Assembly: GCF_002105155.1 (NCBI RefSeq)
Contig: NW_019029036.1
Span: forward strand, 62,001-126,000
Source: Lobosporangium transversale
Taxonomy: Eukaryota > Mortierellomycota > Mortierellomycetes > Mortierellales > Mortierellaceae
DNA length: 64,000 nt
Direction of reading: 5' to 3'
Below the pieces are notes generated by a model. That model had not been told where the DNA came from. It searched no databases and saw only the letters and a list, made by a program, of their open reading frames with translations. A program made the translations under genes and the position numbers. Shown piece after piece: positions 36,922-49,700 of this stretch (positions within the stretch are counted from its first letter, which is position 1; every line of letters begins with the position of its first letter).

Positions 36922-37469
36922 TGCTTTTTTCCTTGTGTTTCATGAGAGTAACTAGATATTAATATAAGACAATCGAGCCTTTTATCATTCTAGCGTTGTA
37001 AAAAAACATTGATTAAATTGATGATTTGGTTATGATACAAAATGATGACCAACTTCTTATCGGGCCTAATCTGATCCACTTCAAATGAACTCTCGTAGCT
37101 CTCAAGAGAGCTGGAACAAAGTGAAGTTCGTTTTTCAAGCTTAAAGGAGATTGTTTTGATTTCAGGGTTCATTTTCTCCACAGAAACAAATAAATGAAGT
37201 CTCGTAATATATCATTATTAGCCTTGTGAAAACCTCTCATGGCGGTAACACTTGTCATCTGACCAAAGATAGATGACACCTCATCCAGAATCAGAACTAC
37301 ATCCATGATGCACTATGCAAGATCCAGTTTATATATGCCTTTTTTTATTCAACGAGGTTTTGGAATAATAATAAACGATCCCTTATATTTATTTCATCTT
37401 GTAAACTATTTGAGCTTATTTGTCTAGAAGTTACTTACTCGCCGTTGTCTCTGACGTTTAATACAAAGT

Positions 37470-37580
37470 TTGAGTCCTGGTAGCACTTACTTTCTTTGTC
37501 TTCACTATCACTAGCATCACTAAATCTGGCTCTGTCTAAATTGTTATCAAGCTCAGCTAGATGACGCCGCTTGAGACAGT
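37470..37580 (-). pseudogene. Fragment related to the MULE 5' coding region at 63.9 kb
   Basis: The minus strand reads LKRRHLAELDNNLDRARFSD followed by an acidic ASDSEDKES stretch. The same segment appears at 63885-63985 as LKRHRLAELDGLGRTRFSDD and DSDNEDKES. Both lie at the 5' side of transposon-like coding debris, so they are probably remnants of the same element family. Confidence 0.55.
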
Positions 37581-38484
37581 TCGTTAATCTCTGATACTAA
37601 GTACGCTATCCCTGCCGCCAAAAACAATGAAAAAATTAAAATAAAAACTCACCAGAATCTGTAATGCCCGAGATCGTTTCCTTAAATTCCCCACCGAGGG
37701 TCTCAGATTAAGATAGTAGGTTTTCTGTAGGAATGATCACTATGAATTGGAGCTGCTGCTTTTAGCAAAGATGGTAAAAGTGCATGTGCATGTTAAAAGT
37801 TTTGCTCAAGGACATGTGCTCTCACACCATATACTCCTCAAGGTGTTTCAGCATCGCAAATGCGCAACATTTATTTTTTTTCCGCGCTTTGTGATATTTT
37901 TATTAAGCTTAATTCATTTATATGCACTCGGTGTGCTTGCCCTGTTCTAAAATTTTATGCATGATGTCATTTGACAGTCGAATTATTATTATTTTTTTTA
38001 CCACAGCTGTCACCTGGACGGACCCCCTCAAGTGTCCTTGGTTGCTATGTGAAAAAGCCAATTCTTACGGTGATGAGTCAATAAAAAGCGCCTTCTCAAA
38101 TATGACCATTATCAATATCGCTTATGGATAGACGTACCCGCCTGTCAGTCTGATTTCGATATTGGAGGCGAAGCGTCAAATTGCTATTCGAATACTTTAC
38201 GAGTATTTTATCAGCATTGCCTCGATTGATCCCAGTGTCAACAGCTAAGGCCGCCACCATGGGAAATATCAGACAGATGGAAGGTATTCGCCAATTGATC
38301 TTGGACAATACTATATAGGCTATTCAGTTAGACATTATCAAGCCTAACACTTTCACATCCATATCCATTAACAGTCCCTTTATACTGGCCCTGGTGAACC
38401 AACTACAGAAGTCATACCGACCTCTCAAAGAAGTTATAAATACTGTTGGGTGCTTGAGTTGTAGAAACATAGATCCTTTCTGAA

Positions 38485-38499
38485 CCCCCCCCCCCCCCC
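38485..38499. repeat. C15 homopolymer
   Basis: The only long G/C homopolymer in a window dominated by A/T runs. Confidence 0.85.
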
Positions 38500-38959
38500 T
38501 CCCCATGTTAGCTAGCTAAATCAATCCAAGGGCCTATTGAAAACATGGCTGGAGACTTTTGCATACCGTCTCACTTCCTCGATACTGTAATAGTTTACTT
38601 AATCAAATTCCGATGCATGCCCATTAATGGGCAAATGTTTCATAGGTTTCACGTGCAGACACAGACTAAAATTCAGGCACATGCCCTTTTCACCCAAAAA
38701 AAAAAAAAAAAAAAAAAACAGCGCGTGCGTAGCACGCCGCTCACAAAGCAATCTGATCAAATCAACACATTGCTTCATGCTCAATTCTTCATTCCTCCAT
38801 TTCTCATTTCTTCATTCCTCATCCTTAAAGGAAAATGATGGAAGGAAAGAAGCTCGCTTGAGGGTAGCTAACAAGTGGTTAAGACCATTAAGATAGTGAT
38901 TGAGTAATTGAAATATGAATAAGAATATTTACTTTTCCTAACTTGTTAAAATGTTGGGT

Positions 38960-40407
38960 TGCAGATCACTCCTATAATAGCTGGTCCCCAATTGACACAC
39001 ATGTTGTCTCCGATGCCCTAAACAGCCTCAGCCACCAAAATGCATCTCTTGAAGCAGCTATTACTCGACAAGAGGCGCGATAAAGGGCGCAGTTGTTTGC
39101 CATGAGCTCAGAGCTCATGACGCTAAAGTAGCAAATGAAAGTATTGATACATTTATTGCAAGATCTCTTGAATCCAGCGGCCTTTACATGGCGCATGCTT
39201 CCGACGATCGGAGTAAGCGGCAGGCGACCATATGACAGTGTTGCGCGATTTCAGTATATGAGGCCTCCTTGCGTACCATCATTTGCTGCTGCGAGATGAG
39301 GACATCCGGAACTTGAACCTGGCAAACACATTCAATATTCAGACCCGTCACCCGACACCCTTAACTGGTCGAGTAAACACCTTAAATAGACTAATATAAA
39401 TAAACGATGAAGAGCGCCTAATGGAGGGCGCCAGGGCCAAAGCTGGCGTCGGGACTTGTCTTCTGCATTACACGTGGAAAGACAAACCATAAAGGCGCCG
39501 AGCTCTACGCGACAGCTTATCGACATAAGCTATTCTTAAGATGCACCGTAGGCGGGTTTATTAGAACGGCTCCAGGTAAGTGATGCCATTAGTCTTGGCG
39601 CGAACGTATGATTTTTTTCTTATTCAATTACGCAAGTGATATGTATCCTTCCTTTTCTTTTCTTTTCTTTTCTTTTCTTTTTTTCTTTTCTTTTTTTCTT
39701 TTTTTTTCTATTATAGGTGTTCGAAGAGCCTCTCCCCAATTTCGCGGACCCTGACGAGTGGTACAGCATCAAGGCGCTAACAGGAGGCGGCACAAGCCAA
39801 GAACGGTCAGAGAACCGAAATGAAGCGCTTGCTGGCCGAACTCAAATGAGCAGCACGGCGGCTGTAATGCGTACCTGCGACGTACACTCGGCCAAACATC
39901 ACACACTCTGGCATGCGGGGAGTCTCGGAAGCCTATGAAAGAGGCTTAAGCCTGGATGATATTCGCCACTTGGGAAGGTGGGTCATGGGGCAAATGGAGA
40001 ACTTCTATGCTCCAAAAAACCCAACCAGGGGCGCTTTTTGTATGGCTCAGTTTGGACCGAATGAGCCTTACTTTATCGAGCGTGATTTGGTCACCCCGCC
40101 CTTAGAGCTCCAGCGTCTGGTCTTTCCTTGGATTGAGGAAAATTTTGATAAAGATATGCCGGAGAGAGCTGACTCCTGGAGAGAGGAGTGCACCAAAGAA
40201 ATGCTGGGGGTCGATCCAAATGTCCCGACAGACGACGACATCCCCCCCCCCTTTCGGTCGCCAGTCTATCGTGATGAAACGCTTTCGGGGCTCCACGAAA
40301 AGGACTTTGTGAGTGCTATGAGAGTGACGCCTCGGCAATTCAACTTCATAGTTGAGCTCATTCAAGATCATCAGGGCAAGTTGGTTTCGAGCACAGAGAA
40401 ATATTAA
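38960..40407 (+). pseudogene. Crypton-type tyrosine recombinase, decayed
   Basis: Cryptons are fungal DNA transposons that move through a tyrosine recombinase. The remnants in plus-strand order run from about 39050 onwards. At 39083-39210 there is a stretch with AQLFAMSSELMTLK and LIHLLQDLLNP. At about 39464-39570 the frame reads GKTNHKGAELYATAYRHKLF then LRCTVGGFIRTAP, the core region preceding box II. A CTTTT-rich microsatellite (39652-39709), possibly an intron, follows. After it come FEEPLPNFADPDEWYSIKAL and then, in another frame, THSGMRGVSEAY (box-II-like His...Arg), LSLDDIRHLGRW and MENFYAP with the candidate catalytic Tyr. The last open frame ends at 40407. Several stops (near 39110, 39290 and 39868) and frame changes show the element is dead. 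No terminal repeats were sought, since Cryptons lack them. Confidence 0.7.
39652..39709. repeat. (CTTTT)n-rich tract in the Crypton remnant
   Basis: CTTTT and CTTTTTTT units over nearly 60 bases, ending in a TATAG that could be a splice acceptor. Confidence 0.8.
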
Positions 40408-42907
40408 AGCAAAGAGTAGAGAAACGACGGCGGCTCATGCAAATGGTCATAAGTAAATGAAGCAAGTTATTAAATATCCATTATATTTATTGTACACCCA
40501 CCTGAAAGAAAGTTTGAAATGGTTATGAAGAGAAGCACTGTCTTCAATCCTTTTCCTTGCCGTTTTCCCTTAGGAAGTACTGCTCAAAAACCTCAGTGGT
40601 TACTCTCATTGACCTCAATAACAAAAATGTAGACTTTTATCTTGGTTAATGAAGTCTTTATGTATGTCACATATGAGCTGTTTGTCAGAGGTTCAAAATA
40701 TATAAAAAAAAAAATAAAAAAAAAAAAAAAAGTCAGAAAACCCCATTTTGATCAAACTTTCTTTCAGATGACTTTTCACCACGCGATACACTCTGATCAG
40801 ATAAATTTGGTAGTGATTTTATCGGATTATCGGAGTGATGCAACAACAGATCGTGGTGATGGAGAAGGAGAATGGTCAGAGTGTTGAGAGGATTGCTGCT
40901 GCTTTTGTTCGTGTGAAGTGGAGTCCATTTTAAAATGTCAAGTGGATGGCTGGAAGTTAAAAAGAAAAATCCTCATTTTATAGCTCGACGCCACCCACGA
41001 ATTCACTTTTTTCAAGACCCATTAATAACAGCGCTTTTGCTTTTTCTTTGTTACACAAATTACACGAAACTACTGAGTGCTCCCTTAACTGTGTACATGT
41101 ACAAAAAGGAACTTATCACGTGGTCCCAAAAGCACAACTGGGAGGGGTTGATTGATGTCAATATCCTGAAAGTATACCCGAAGATCATGCCCGCTGCTGG
41201 ACGACAAATGAGTATTTTTGATGAGACCATAGAAAAATGGCTCGCTGATGATGCCATCACTTTGGCACGAGTACAGTAAGTACAACTTCATCTCAAAAAC
41301 AGTGGCAGGGCTTTATTCTCTAACCATTTCTGCTATGGCCTAGACTGCTACTGTAACAGTTTGCCTTACCCGAAGCGGAAGTCGCGCTATGCTCGCATCA
41401 ATTGCAAAAGAGTCCAATCTCCTCCATACATCCGCCATCACCTTACTATTCTGTCTAGATAATCCAGCGGCAGCTTTTTCTCTCGCTCTATTCTTTTTCT
41501 TTCCTTCCCTTCAGCTCTCTCTACCTCCAGTTGCCGGGACAAAGATGGTGAGGGAAAGCCTTCGAGAGACTATCCAAGATGATCATTGATATCGATCGTA
41601 CATCTACAATATGCACCCAACGGTGCAGTGCCCAATTCCGCTATAGAGATTTAAATACTTTGTAAAGAAACCAATCCTTCATTTAACAACAATGTATAAT
41701 ATTCCTTTCTTTCTTTTCTATCATTTTTTATGCTGATCAATTTATACTTGATGATTCGTAGACATTCCATTTTATGGTGGGGAAAAAAAACCAAACACAT
41801 CGGTGTAAAAAGAGTGGATTATGGTAATTCGCATTGCATTGCATGAACACAGAGATTGTTCTTTTGTTTCTATTGGGCTGAACACATTGATAACCATATA
41901 AAACTTGGCACAAAGGCGGGAGGGCTTTCAAACCCCCTCCCAAGGCTGTTTTACACCAAATGCAATTAGGGATATTTACCTGTGCACCAAAACCTAGAGG
42001 TTAAAAAAAAAAAAAAATCGGTCTCAGACTCTATTGTTTATGCGGTGGTCGAATCAATCCGAGAAAGTTGTTTGACAAAGCAAACAAGCCAATGACTGTA
42101 CATGTACACGATTTATCATGGGACAAAAAAAAAAAAAAAAAAAAAAGGCGTCAAAACGGGGGGAAAATCAAGTAATCAAGCAGTAACGGGATCTCTAAAA
42201 CTAGGGCACTAGAGAATCAGTCATCCAATAAAAATCTTGTTGATTGATGAAGTAGCAAAATAGCACATGCTGTCTTTGTAAAGTTCTGACATAGTTTTGA
42301 CAGCTGCACATTAAGGGAAAAATAAAAAAAAAAAAAAAAAAAAAAAAACTCATGCATCCAATACAATACACATATTACATGCATGTTAGTGTACTTTAGT
42401 CGATGGTTCATGACGACAATTACTCATGAAAGATCAAGACTCTTTTATTTTTATTCTCATACTGAATAAATGTGAAAGATGGCACATGAAGGTCGTTGCT
42501 TTAGCTAATGCTTTTCCCCTAGACTTTTAAGACCGAGTGGTTGAGAGAGAAGGCGTGTTTCATCTTGATCTAGCAACTTCTTTCATGTGTGTATTTGAGT
42601 ATCCTTGCAGACAATCATAAAAAAGTTCTCGTGAAAGACTAGGGTAAATAAAATAATTTAAGCCGAATTTTTTTTTAAAAAAAAAAAAAAAAGAGATAGA
42701 GAGAGAAATGTCACGGGCAAAAGGATAGCAAATCAATATTGACCTGTATTCAATCAAGAGACAAAATGTGTAAACTTGAGGAATGAAAATAGGAAATAGG
42801 AAGAGAGCTTCTCGAAGAGCACAGGTAACCTGGCAACTTTTTTTTTATTATGTTATATATTTTTTTTCTTTACAAATGGCCTCTTTGAACCCTTGCTCTG
42901 GTTGCTT

Positions 42908-42945
<38 letters not shown>

Positions 42946-43674
42946 ACGGCTCCTCCATATGTACCTTGGATGTGAGCGATGTTGGAAATGTAGGAGTGTC
43001 GGTATATTAAATAGCGCATGAACCACATTATGGCGACTGTTCGGACTCCATCTGATACTGTATAAACACCTGAATACTGCCACATGCTATTGACCACTCT
43101 ACGTCCCTTAAACAATATTCTTAGCATACATCTGAACTTTTGCAAGGGATGTGTCAACACTTCGACAAACATGTAACATTTAATGGCTACATCACAGCCC
43201 TTGGATTGTGGAAGCGCTGAAAGTATGCGGAAAACGGGAACCATTTGTGTTTTTACTAGCAACAAGCGTGGTTTTAAAAAAGTTTGCCTCCAAGGAACAA
43301 ATCCTATATCCTTCATTGCTCAAAAGAGACAATCTTGTCTTTTCTGCACCCCAAAAGCTCGCCATAATCCTATTGAAGCGTTCAGAGGCATTATTTGCCT
43401 CATAGTTTGAGGATTAGCAGACTTTCAGTCAAGTTTTATTGTTTTGAACAACACAGTAAATCCTGTCCATTCGAAGTTAATCCCTTTGGATGGCAGCTAT
43501 TCAGGGGATGCTAATCAATTCTGCTAAACTATGGTGAAATCAGAGCAGATTTGGAAAACCAACAAGCATCGAACAGTCGCCTATAGTAAAAAGGGCACTT
43601 TACAGATCATTTTGCTCTATATTATAAATATGCACAGTATAACAATAGGGGGTGCTCAATTGCTGTCATGAGGA

Positions 43675-43677
<3 letters not shown>

Positions 43678-43717
<40 letters not shown>
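43678..43717. repeat. T28-A12 bipartite tract
   Basis: Twenty-eight T are followed directly by twelve A. Confidence 0.9.
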
Positions 43718-43719
<2 letters not shown>

Positions 43720-44828
43720 CGATGGCAGGAGTATAGTAAAAGACCAAAATAGGCATTCATGATTCACTGACATCCTTTGCATTACCTTTTCGTGTGCTGA
43801 GCACATGACTTTTTACTCATAAAAATAGGGTGATGAAAGTGAGGTATGGTCCTCTATTTGCTCCTTTGAGCTTAGACCCCATTTCGAAGACGTGAGCATA
43901 CCGTCTGGCGAATCATCTCACTGTGAGAGGACCCTGTTCAATCAACCTTTTTACTTTTTTATTTTTTTTTTTTTATAGGCTTGCACTAAGCCAAACATGT
44001 CGCTCCCGACGTTTTATTTTTAAAACAGAAAAAAAAAAAAAAAAGACACGAACAGTCATCTTGAACTGCTGTTCATTTTTTATTAGATGTCATCATAAGG
44101 GAAAATAGTGATAATAATAAAAGCAAAATTAAGTATATAAATATTTCATGTGTTTCTTTGTTCCTGCCTTGATCATCTTCATATTGCTGGTTTTTATTAA
44201 AATGTAAGATGTAAGAATAATTTTGGTGATGCACGAGGTAAATTAAATGGATCAAAGTATACATGCAACACAGTTGTTTGTTGTTTATGGCCCCTAATCT
44301 GATGTGACGAATAAATTTTATTATGGGTTAGTCATTGCAACTGATCTAGGATTTAACATGCTGGAAATCCATCCAGTCATATGCTGAGAAAAAGAAAAAG
44401 AAAAAAACTTTGTTGCATGCATGTTCTTGTGTTCAGGTGCATGTGTTTGTGAGATGTGGAGGAAGGAGAGAGGGGCAGTAAGAAGAAGTTGAAGGAAGAG
44501 AGACAATCCACTGCACTAACATCCGTTCATTTTACAGACTTTGGAGTTGGCTTTGTTGTTCTCCACAGGATTGGGTTTTTGAACAGGGGCGATGATGCCC
44601 CATCGGCTCCCCTCAATTTTTTTTTAACTTTACACTACCCATAATAGGTTGACCAGCTAACACAAAGAGCGAAGGCTGATGCATATTGCTCAAAGGCTAT
44701 GGATCCGATGCTAAAAATGCCAAGTATAGAACTATAATACCCTGTTCCCTTACCCTGCGTCCATCCATTCCCTTGCTCTTCACTCTCTCTTTGCCCCCCT
44801 TCCTTTTCTTGATCATACAAAGTGAGGG

Positions 44829-44859
<31 letters not shown>

Positions 44860-45751
44860 CAAAACAAGGGCTCGCAAAGAAGACATCATCGATATATATA
44901 AAAAGTGTAAGGTTCATTTAGTATGGGTGAAGTAACATGACTCTGACATTTGGAGTATACTTCCTCGACTGGATACTGGGATACTGGAATACTGGATAAA
45001 GGCAAACAAAGGGGAAAGGAACCAAGAAAGCATTGGGGAGAGAAAGACAGGGGACAGGATCATGCAATAATATGTTGGGTACAATTTTTTTTCTTTTCCT
45101 GCTGAGTTGGTCAGAAAATATTCACAACAATCATGCATAGCGTTTGAAAATGCATGCGACAAGAAAAAAAAATTGTTGACACATTCGCAACACAAAGAAA
45201 GAGAACTATACATGTATAATATATTTATACTAAGCAAGGAAACATGTACATGCTCTCCGGTCTTTTTTTTTTTTTTTTTTTTTTTTTTGCGCACAAGCAT
45301 GCAAATGATAAATAATACAAATTCACCTTGTCTTTAGGATACAGGACCATTATATATGAATGTATAATATGAATATAATTATTTTTATATATAATATGTA
45401 TATAGATATTTATTATGTATAAAATGGATGTTTGTCTGATCAATGAGCCCTTTCTATTTCGCCTCTTTATCCTCTTTTGTTTGTTAGATAGTTCAGTTTT
45501 CGCACAAATACGACAAAGCGCGTGCATTTGTTTACAACGAAAATCCTTTGCGTTGTCTGTGGATTATTCTGTCCTGAGGAGTGTTTGTATTGAAGGTGCA
45601 TTTCTAATTGTAAATTGTAAATGCTGTCTTTTGGTGTTTGTGTCTTTGTGTCTGTGTGTCTGTGTGCAGATGTATATTTTAACTGCTTCTGTTTCCCATT
45701 CTCTTTTCTCTTTCTTTTCTTCTTCTTCTTCTCCTTTTTTTTTCTCTTTTC

Positions 45752-45795
<44 letters not shown>

Positions 45796-45797
45796 TC
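45752..45797. repeat. (CTTT)n microsatellite
   Basis: About eleven CTTT tetramers within a longer pyrimidine-only stretch (about 45700-45830). Confidence 0.9.
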
Positions 45798-46525
45798 CTT
45801 TTTTTTTCTTTTTTACTTCTACTTTTATCTGTTCGCAAACACTCTGTGCTTTACACTCTTCACTCTTTCTTTTTCTTTCTTGTTGTTCTGTTGGTCCTGG
45901 TGATTGACGATCATTGTTACCTTCCTTTAAAGTGCTCACCGCATTGTGTATATAAATCTCATAAACGACAACCTCCCCTCCCCACACACACTTTATTTTA
46001 ATCCATTCACGACTCTTGCTTCATATTCCTTGTTTTTACATGATTTTTTGTATAATTTATTTATTTACTCTGGTAAGCATTCCTGCACCGATACAACAAC
46101 ATGCCTTTGCATTTTATTTAAAACAAGTCTAACTGATATCCCTGCTTTTTTTTTTTTGTTTTTTAAAAATCCCTGATCTTGGTCTTGGTCTTGGGCTTGG
46201 TCTTGGTTGTGATTTGTTGTTCTGCATTGTTGTTGGAATACCGTGGCGGGATCTGATCTCCTTGTCTCTCTCTCTCTCCTTATTATCATTTCCTAGTTCA
46301 ATTTGCCTTGTTCTAATACCCACCTCCCTTCATTTACTTCACTTTCCGTTTCGTTTTCTCTGGTTTTTTTTTTTTTTGTTTCCGTAAAATAATATTTTAT
46401 ATAGTCGCCCCACAGTTTTAATCTTCAGCTCCGGTACTTTTTTCCTTCCCCCACACATATTCAAGTAATTCGCAAACAGGGTCTCTACGCAATTAGGAAC
46501 TCAATTCCCCTTTATCTAGATAAAG

Positions 46526-46556
<31 letters not shown>

Positions 46557-46702
46557 GATAATTCGTGTTGTCTCGACTGAACAGGGCGTAAAGAGAATAC
46601 AAAGTCGATAAACATCTCTCAAAAGCAATCTTTTTGTTAGCCCCTCCCCTCCCATTCTCCCTTCATTCGTTTCCTTCATTCTAAAAACATAATCGTTACC
46701 CC

Positions 46703-49700
46703 ATGGCATTCACAACTCCAACACCTTCCACGCATATGGGCGTCTACAGCACCGTCAGCAGCCGAAACAGTATTAGTAGCAATCATGGACCCAGTCATTT
46801 TAATCGAAGTGCTCAAAGTTCACTCCAGCCCAGGTACATTCCACAGCCACCAGAGTCAACAGCAGCAACAACACAGCCGACACAAGTCTCCACAAAGGCT
46901 CTCGCCATCACATCCTCCGCTACAGGCGGTACACCGCCACCACCACTCATGGGTTCTGCTATTGTGCTTGCTAACGACTCTGCGATCCATTGTTTCGGTG
47001 GTCGGCTCGAGAATCGGGAACTGACAAACTGCCATTATGTCTTGGATGTCGAAACGTGCCTTTGGGAGACCGTCCATGCAGCACCCTTGCCAGAAAATGA
47101 ATCTGAGGACGCAAATAAAGAAACATCTGCAGCAGCGACAGCATCAACATCAACATCAACAACATCTACATCTGCATCTGCAGCAGCAGCTTCATCAACG
47201 TCTACACAGAGCACAAAAACAAAAGGCGATGAAGCGAACATAGGTGTCAAGAGACCAACTGGTCCAGAAGCGTATTTATCTCTAACTTTGACCACAGACC
47301 CTGCTGATACAGATTCAGGCCCTATCTCCGGTGTTGCTTCCTTGCGTCCACGGCCTCGATACTTTCACACATTGAATGCGTTTGGAACATCGCTGGTTTT
47401 GTTCGGAGGTATGGGTAAAATTGTAGATAGTGAGGCTGACGAAACCAAAGAGCAGAATGGCAACGGCAATCAAAGTGAAACCGCTGCAGAGGGTCAGGGC
47501 AGATTAGCTGCTCTCAACGACCTTTGGGTGTTTGACATCACCACGCAGCGGTGGCATCAAAAAATCCTGCCCATCAACGCTCATACGCCTAGGCCGCGCT
47601 GGGCTCACATGGCAACCATATTAGATCACTATCTGGTCGTTATTGGAGGCCAGACTACAAACAAGGAATATGTCGAGGATGCCTGTGTACTGGACTTGCA
47701 TTCATGGGAATGGGTCGCTTCAATCCACTCCATCGGTCAATGTGGCTCCTACAGAACAGTTGCTGCAACAGGACCTAGCAAACAATCCACCATCATCTCT
47801 GAGCCCGCCGCACCTTCCTTCCCCTCTGCTTATGCCTCATCACCCCAGTCATCTGCAAAGCTCGCCAGGCCACTTTCAGAGTCTGGACCGGTCGATGCGA
47901 TGGCCAGCATTTCCATGGTCCTGAGCGGTCGCATCTCTGCACCCAGTTCAGTAACATCTTCGTCCAAAGATGATGATACCATCAACGAAGTACCCACGAC
48001 CCAAACGACCAACAACACCAGCAACAATAACAACAGCAAACGTAAAAACTCTGAACGATTGATGAGTGATGAGTTGACACCAGCTTTCAAGACGGGAAAA
48101 GATGGTCCTTCAATCTACCTCTATTCTAATTACAATTTCCAAAACTTGCAGAGGGACTTCAAGATCATCACGCCATATTATTCACACCCACTTGTCGCAG
48201 GCGCAGATTCTTCAGCCTCGGTACCAACACCACCACCATCATTTTCATTGGTCGAAAAGAGCCAAGCATTGGCAATGATGGGCCCAGAGCTGCCTCCAGG
48301 CCTTCGATTCCCACAAGGACATGTTTATCAGAATCAGCTCATCTTGACAGGAACACTGATTCAGCCGGGCAAGGCACCCGTTATTGCCATCTACGCTCTC
48401 AACTTGGCTTTGTATAAATGGGAACAGCTTGCCACCGACAGCTTACTGGAGACTGGGTCATGGAATCGTACATTGTTGCACCCTGCCACAGGAACACTGT
48501 TGGTGTTTGGCAAGCATTCGAGTGATGCAGAGAAGGATTATGCAAGCCGGATGCAGCACCATGACCACCTCATGCTGATAAACCTTCAAGCCTATGGTCT
48601 CTACGATCGTCCTATCCCTTCTCTTCCACAGATTGCCCAGGATCTTGGCCAAGACCTTCTTTTCAACCCAAGTCTAAGTGACATGCACATTGCGTCTGCT
48701 ACCGGGACTCTCTTCAATGCCAACTCTGGCATCCTATCAGCCCGCTGGCCAGAATTTACCAACCTGTTGCTCTCGCCGCCCTATGTGACGCCACTCATCT
48801 TGATCTTGCCAGTTCCAGATGAAGTTGTGCCACTTTTCCTGCAATATCTCTACACAGGAGCCCTGCCCATGACGACGATCACAGCAGGAATGGCCGATTA
48901 CTTGTTAATTCTGGCACGCAAGTATGAGCTCAACGGGCTCTATGCACTCATCATGGACATTCTCCATCAAACAGTCCACCTGCATCCAATCCGAATCTAT
49001 GGTTCTGCGCTGATGGCAGGGGAGCTAGGCTTACAAGCTAGGGCAGTAAGCATGGCTATCCAGACACTTTCCAGTAGCGGCAGCAGCAGCAGCAGCATCA
49101 GCAAGAACCGACCGACATCTGCAGTCTTAACGATGGCTCCAGCAGGAGCTCTAAAAGATCTTCCACCGGTACCAGCCTCAGCTGCACCAACGCCGTCCTC
49201 AACGGCCGCAAAACATGCTCCCACCAACCCGCATCAAAGCTACAGTGGACGTGTGTCAGCACCATTGGTGCCAGTATCGGCAGCAGCAGCAACACCAGCT
49301 GGACTCAATAATCCATACTTGAATGTACACCATTCTATTCATATGTCTCGTGAGAGCCTTAGTACAGACGGAGGGTTTGTTCAGGAAGGCCTATTGCAGC
49401 AATACAATGGTGGTCAAAAGTTTACGCCAGTGACTATTCAAGAAGGGCAGCAGCAGCAACCTTTGTATCTCTCCTCACCAGACTCTAGAAACCAACGGTC
49501 CATGAAGGTACCATCTGGGCCAGGGTCGGGGTCAGGGTCTGGATCGGGTACTGGATCTGGATCAGGATCAGGATCCAACTACACCAGTCCAATGAGTTCT
49601 CCTGGCCTTCCACAAGCTGGAACAATCTACCAGACAGCCTATCCTTCCCCTCTTTCACCAGCTTTCCAGCAGTCGCAATTACAATCGTTCTCGTCGCAAC

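Larger units (their letters stand above)
36922..38959. other. Accessory spacer with transposon debris
   Basis: It holds a minus-strand 63-codon frame (36990-37181) of ordinary composition, a MULE-related fragment at 37470-37580 (separate entry), a C15 run at 38485-38499 and an A22-type run at about 38696-38717. No intact gene is seen. Confidence 0.5.
40408..46702. other. Repeat-rich spacer with unassigned coding debris
   Basis: Contains two stretches of ordinary amino-acid composition. The plus-strand 41094-41279 frame (MYKKELITWSQKHNWEGLID) ends at a CA-GTAAGT donor. The minus-strand 43390-43190 frame (SERFNRIMASFWGAEKTRLS) vaguely recalls the end of a DNA transposase but was not identified. 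The rest is microsatellites and homopolymers: A/T runs at 40709-40731, 42002-42017, 42127-42146, 42910-42940, 43678-43717, 44829-44857, 45262-45288 and 46526-46554; and (CTTT)n at about 45752-45797. No intact gene is supported. Confidence 0.5.

Noticed and set aside
43190..43390. SERFNRIMASFWGAEKTRLS stretch as a hAT transposase end
   Set aside because: The resemblance is weak and lacks the usual dimerisation motif order; left as unassigned debris.
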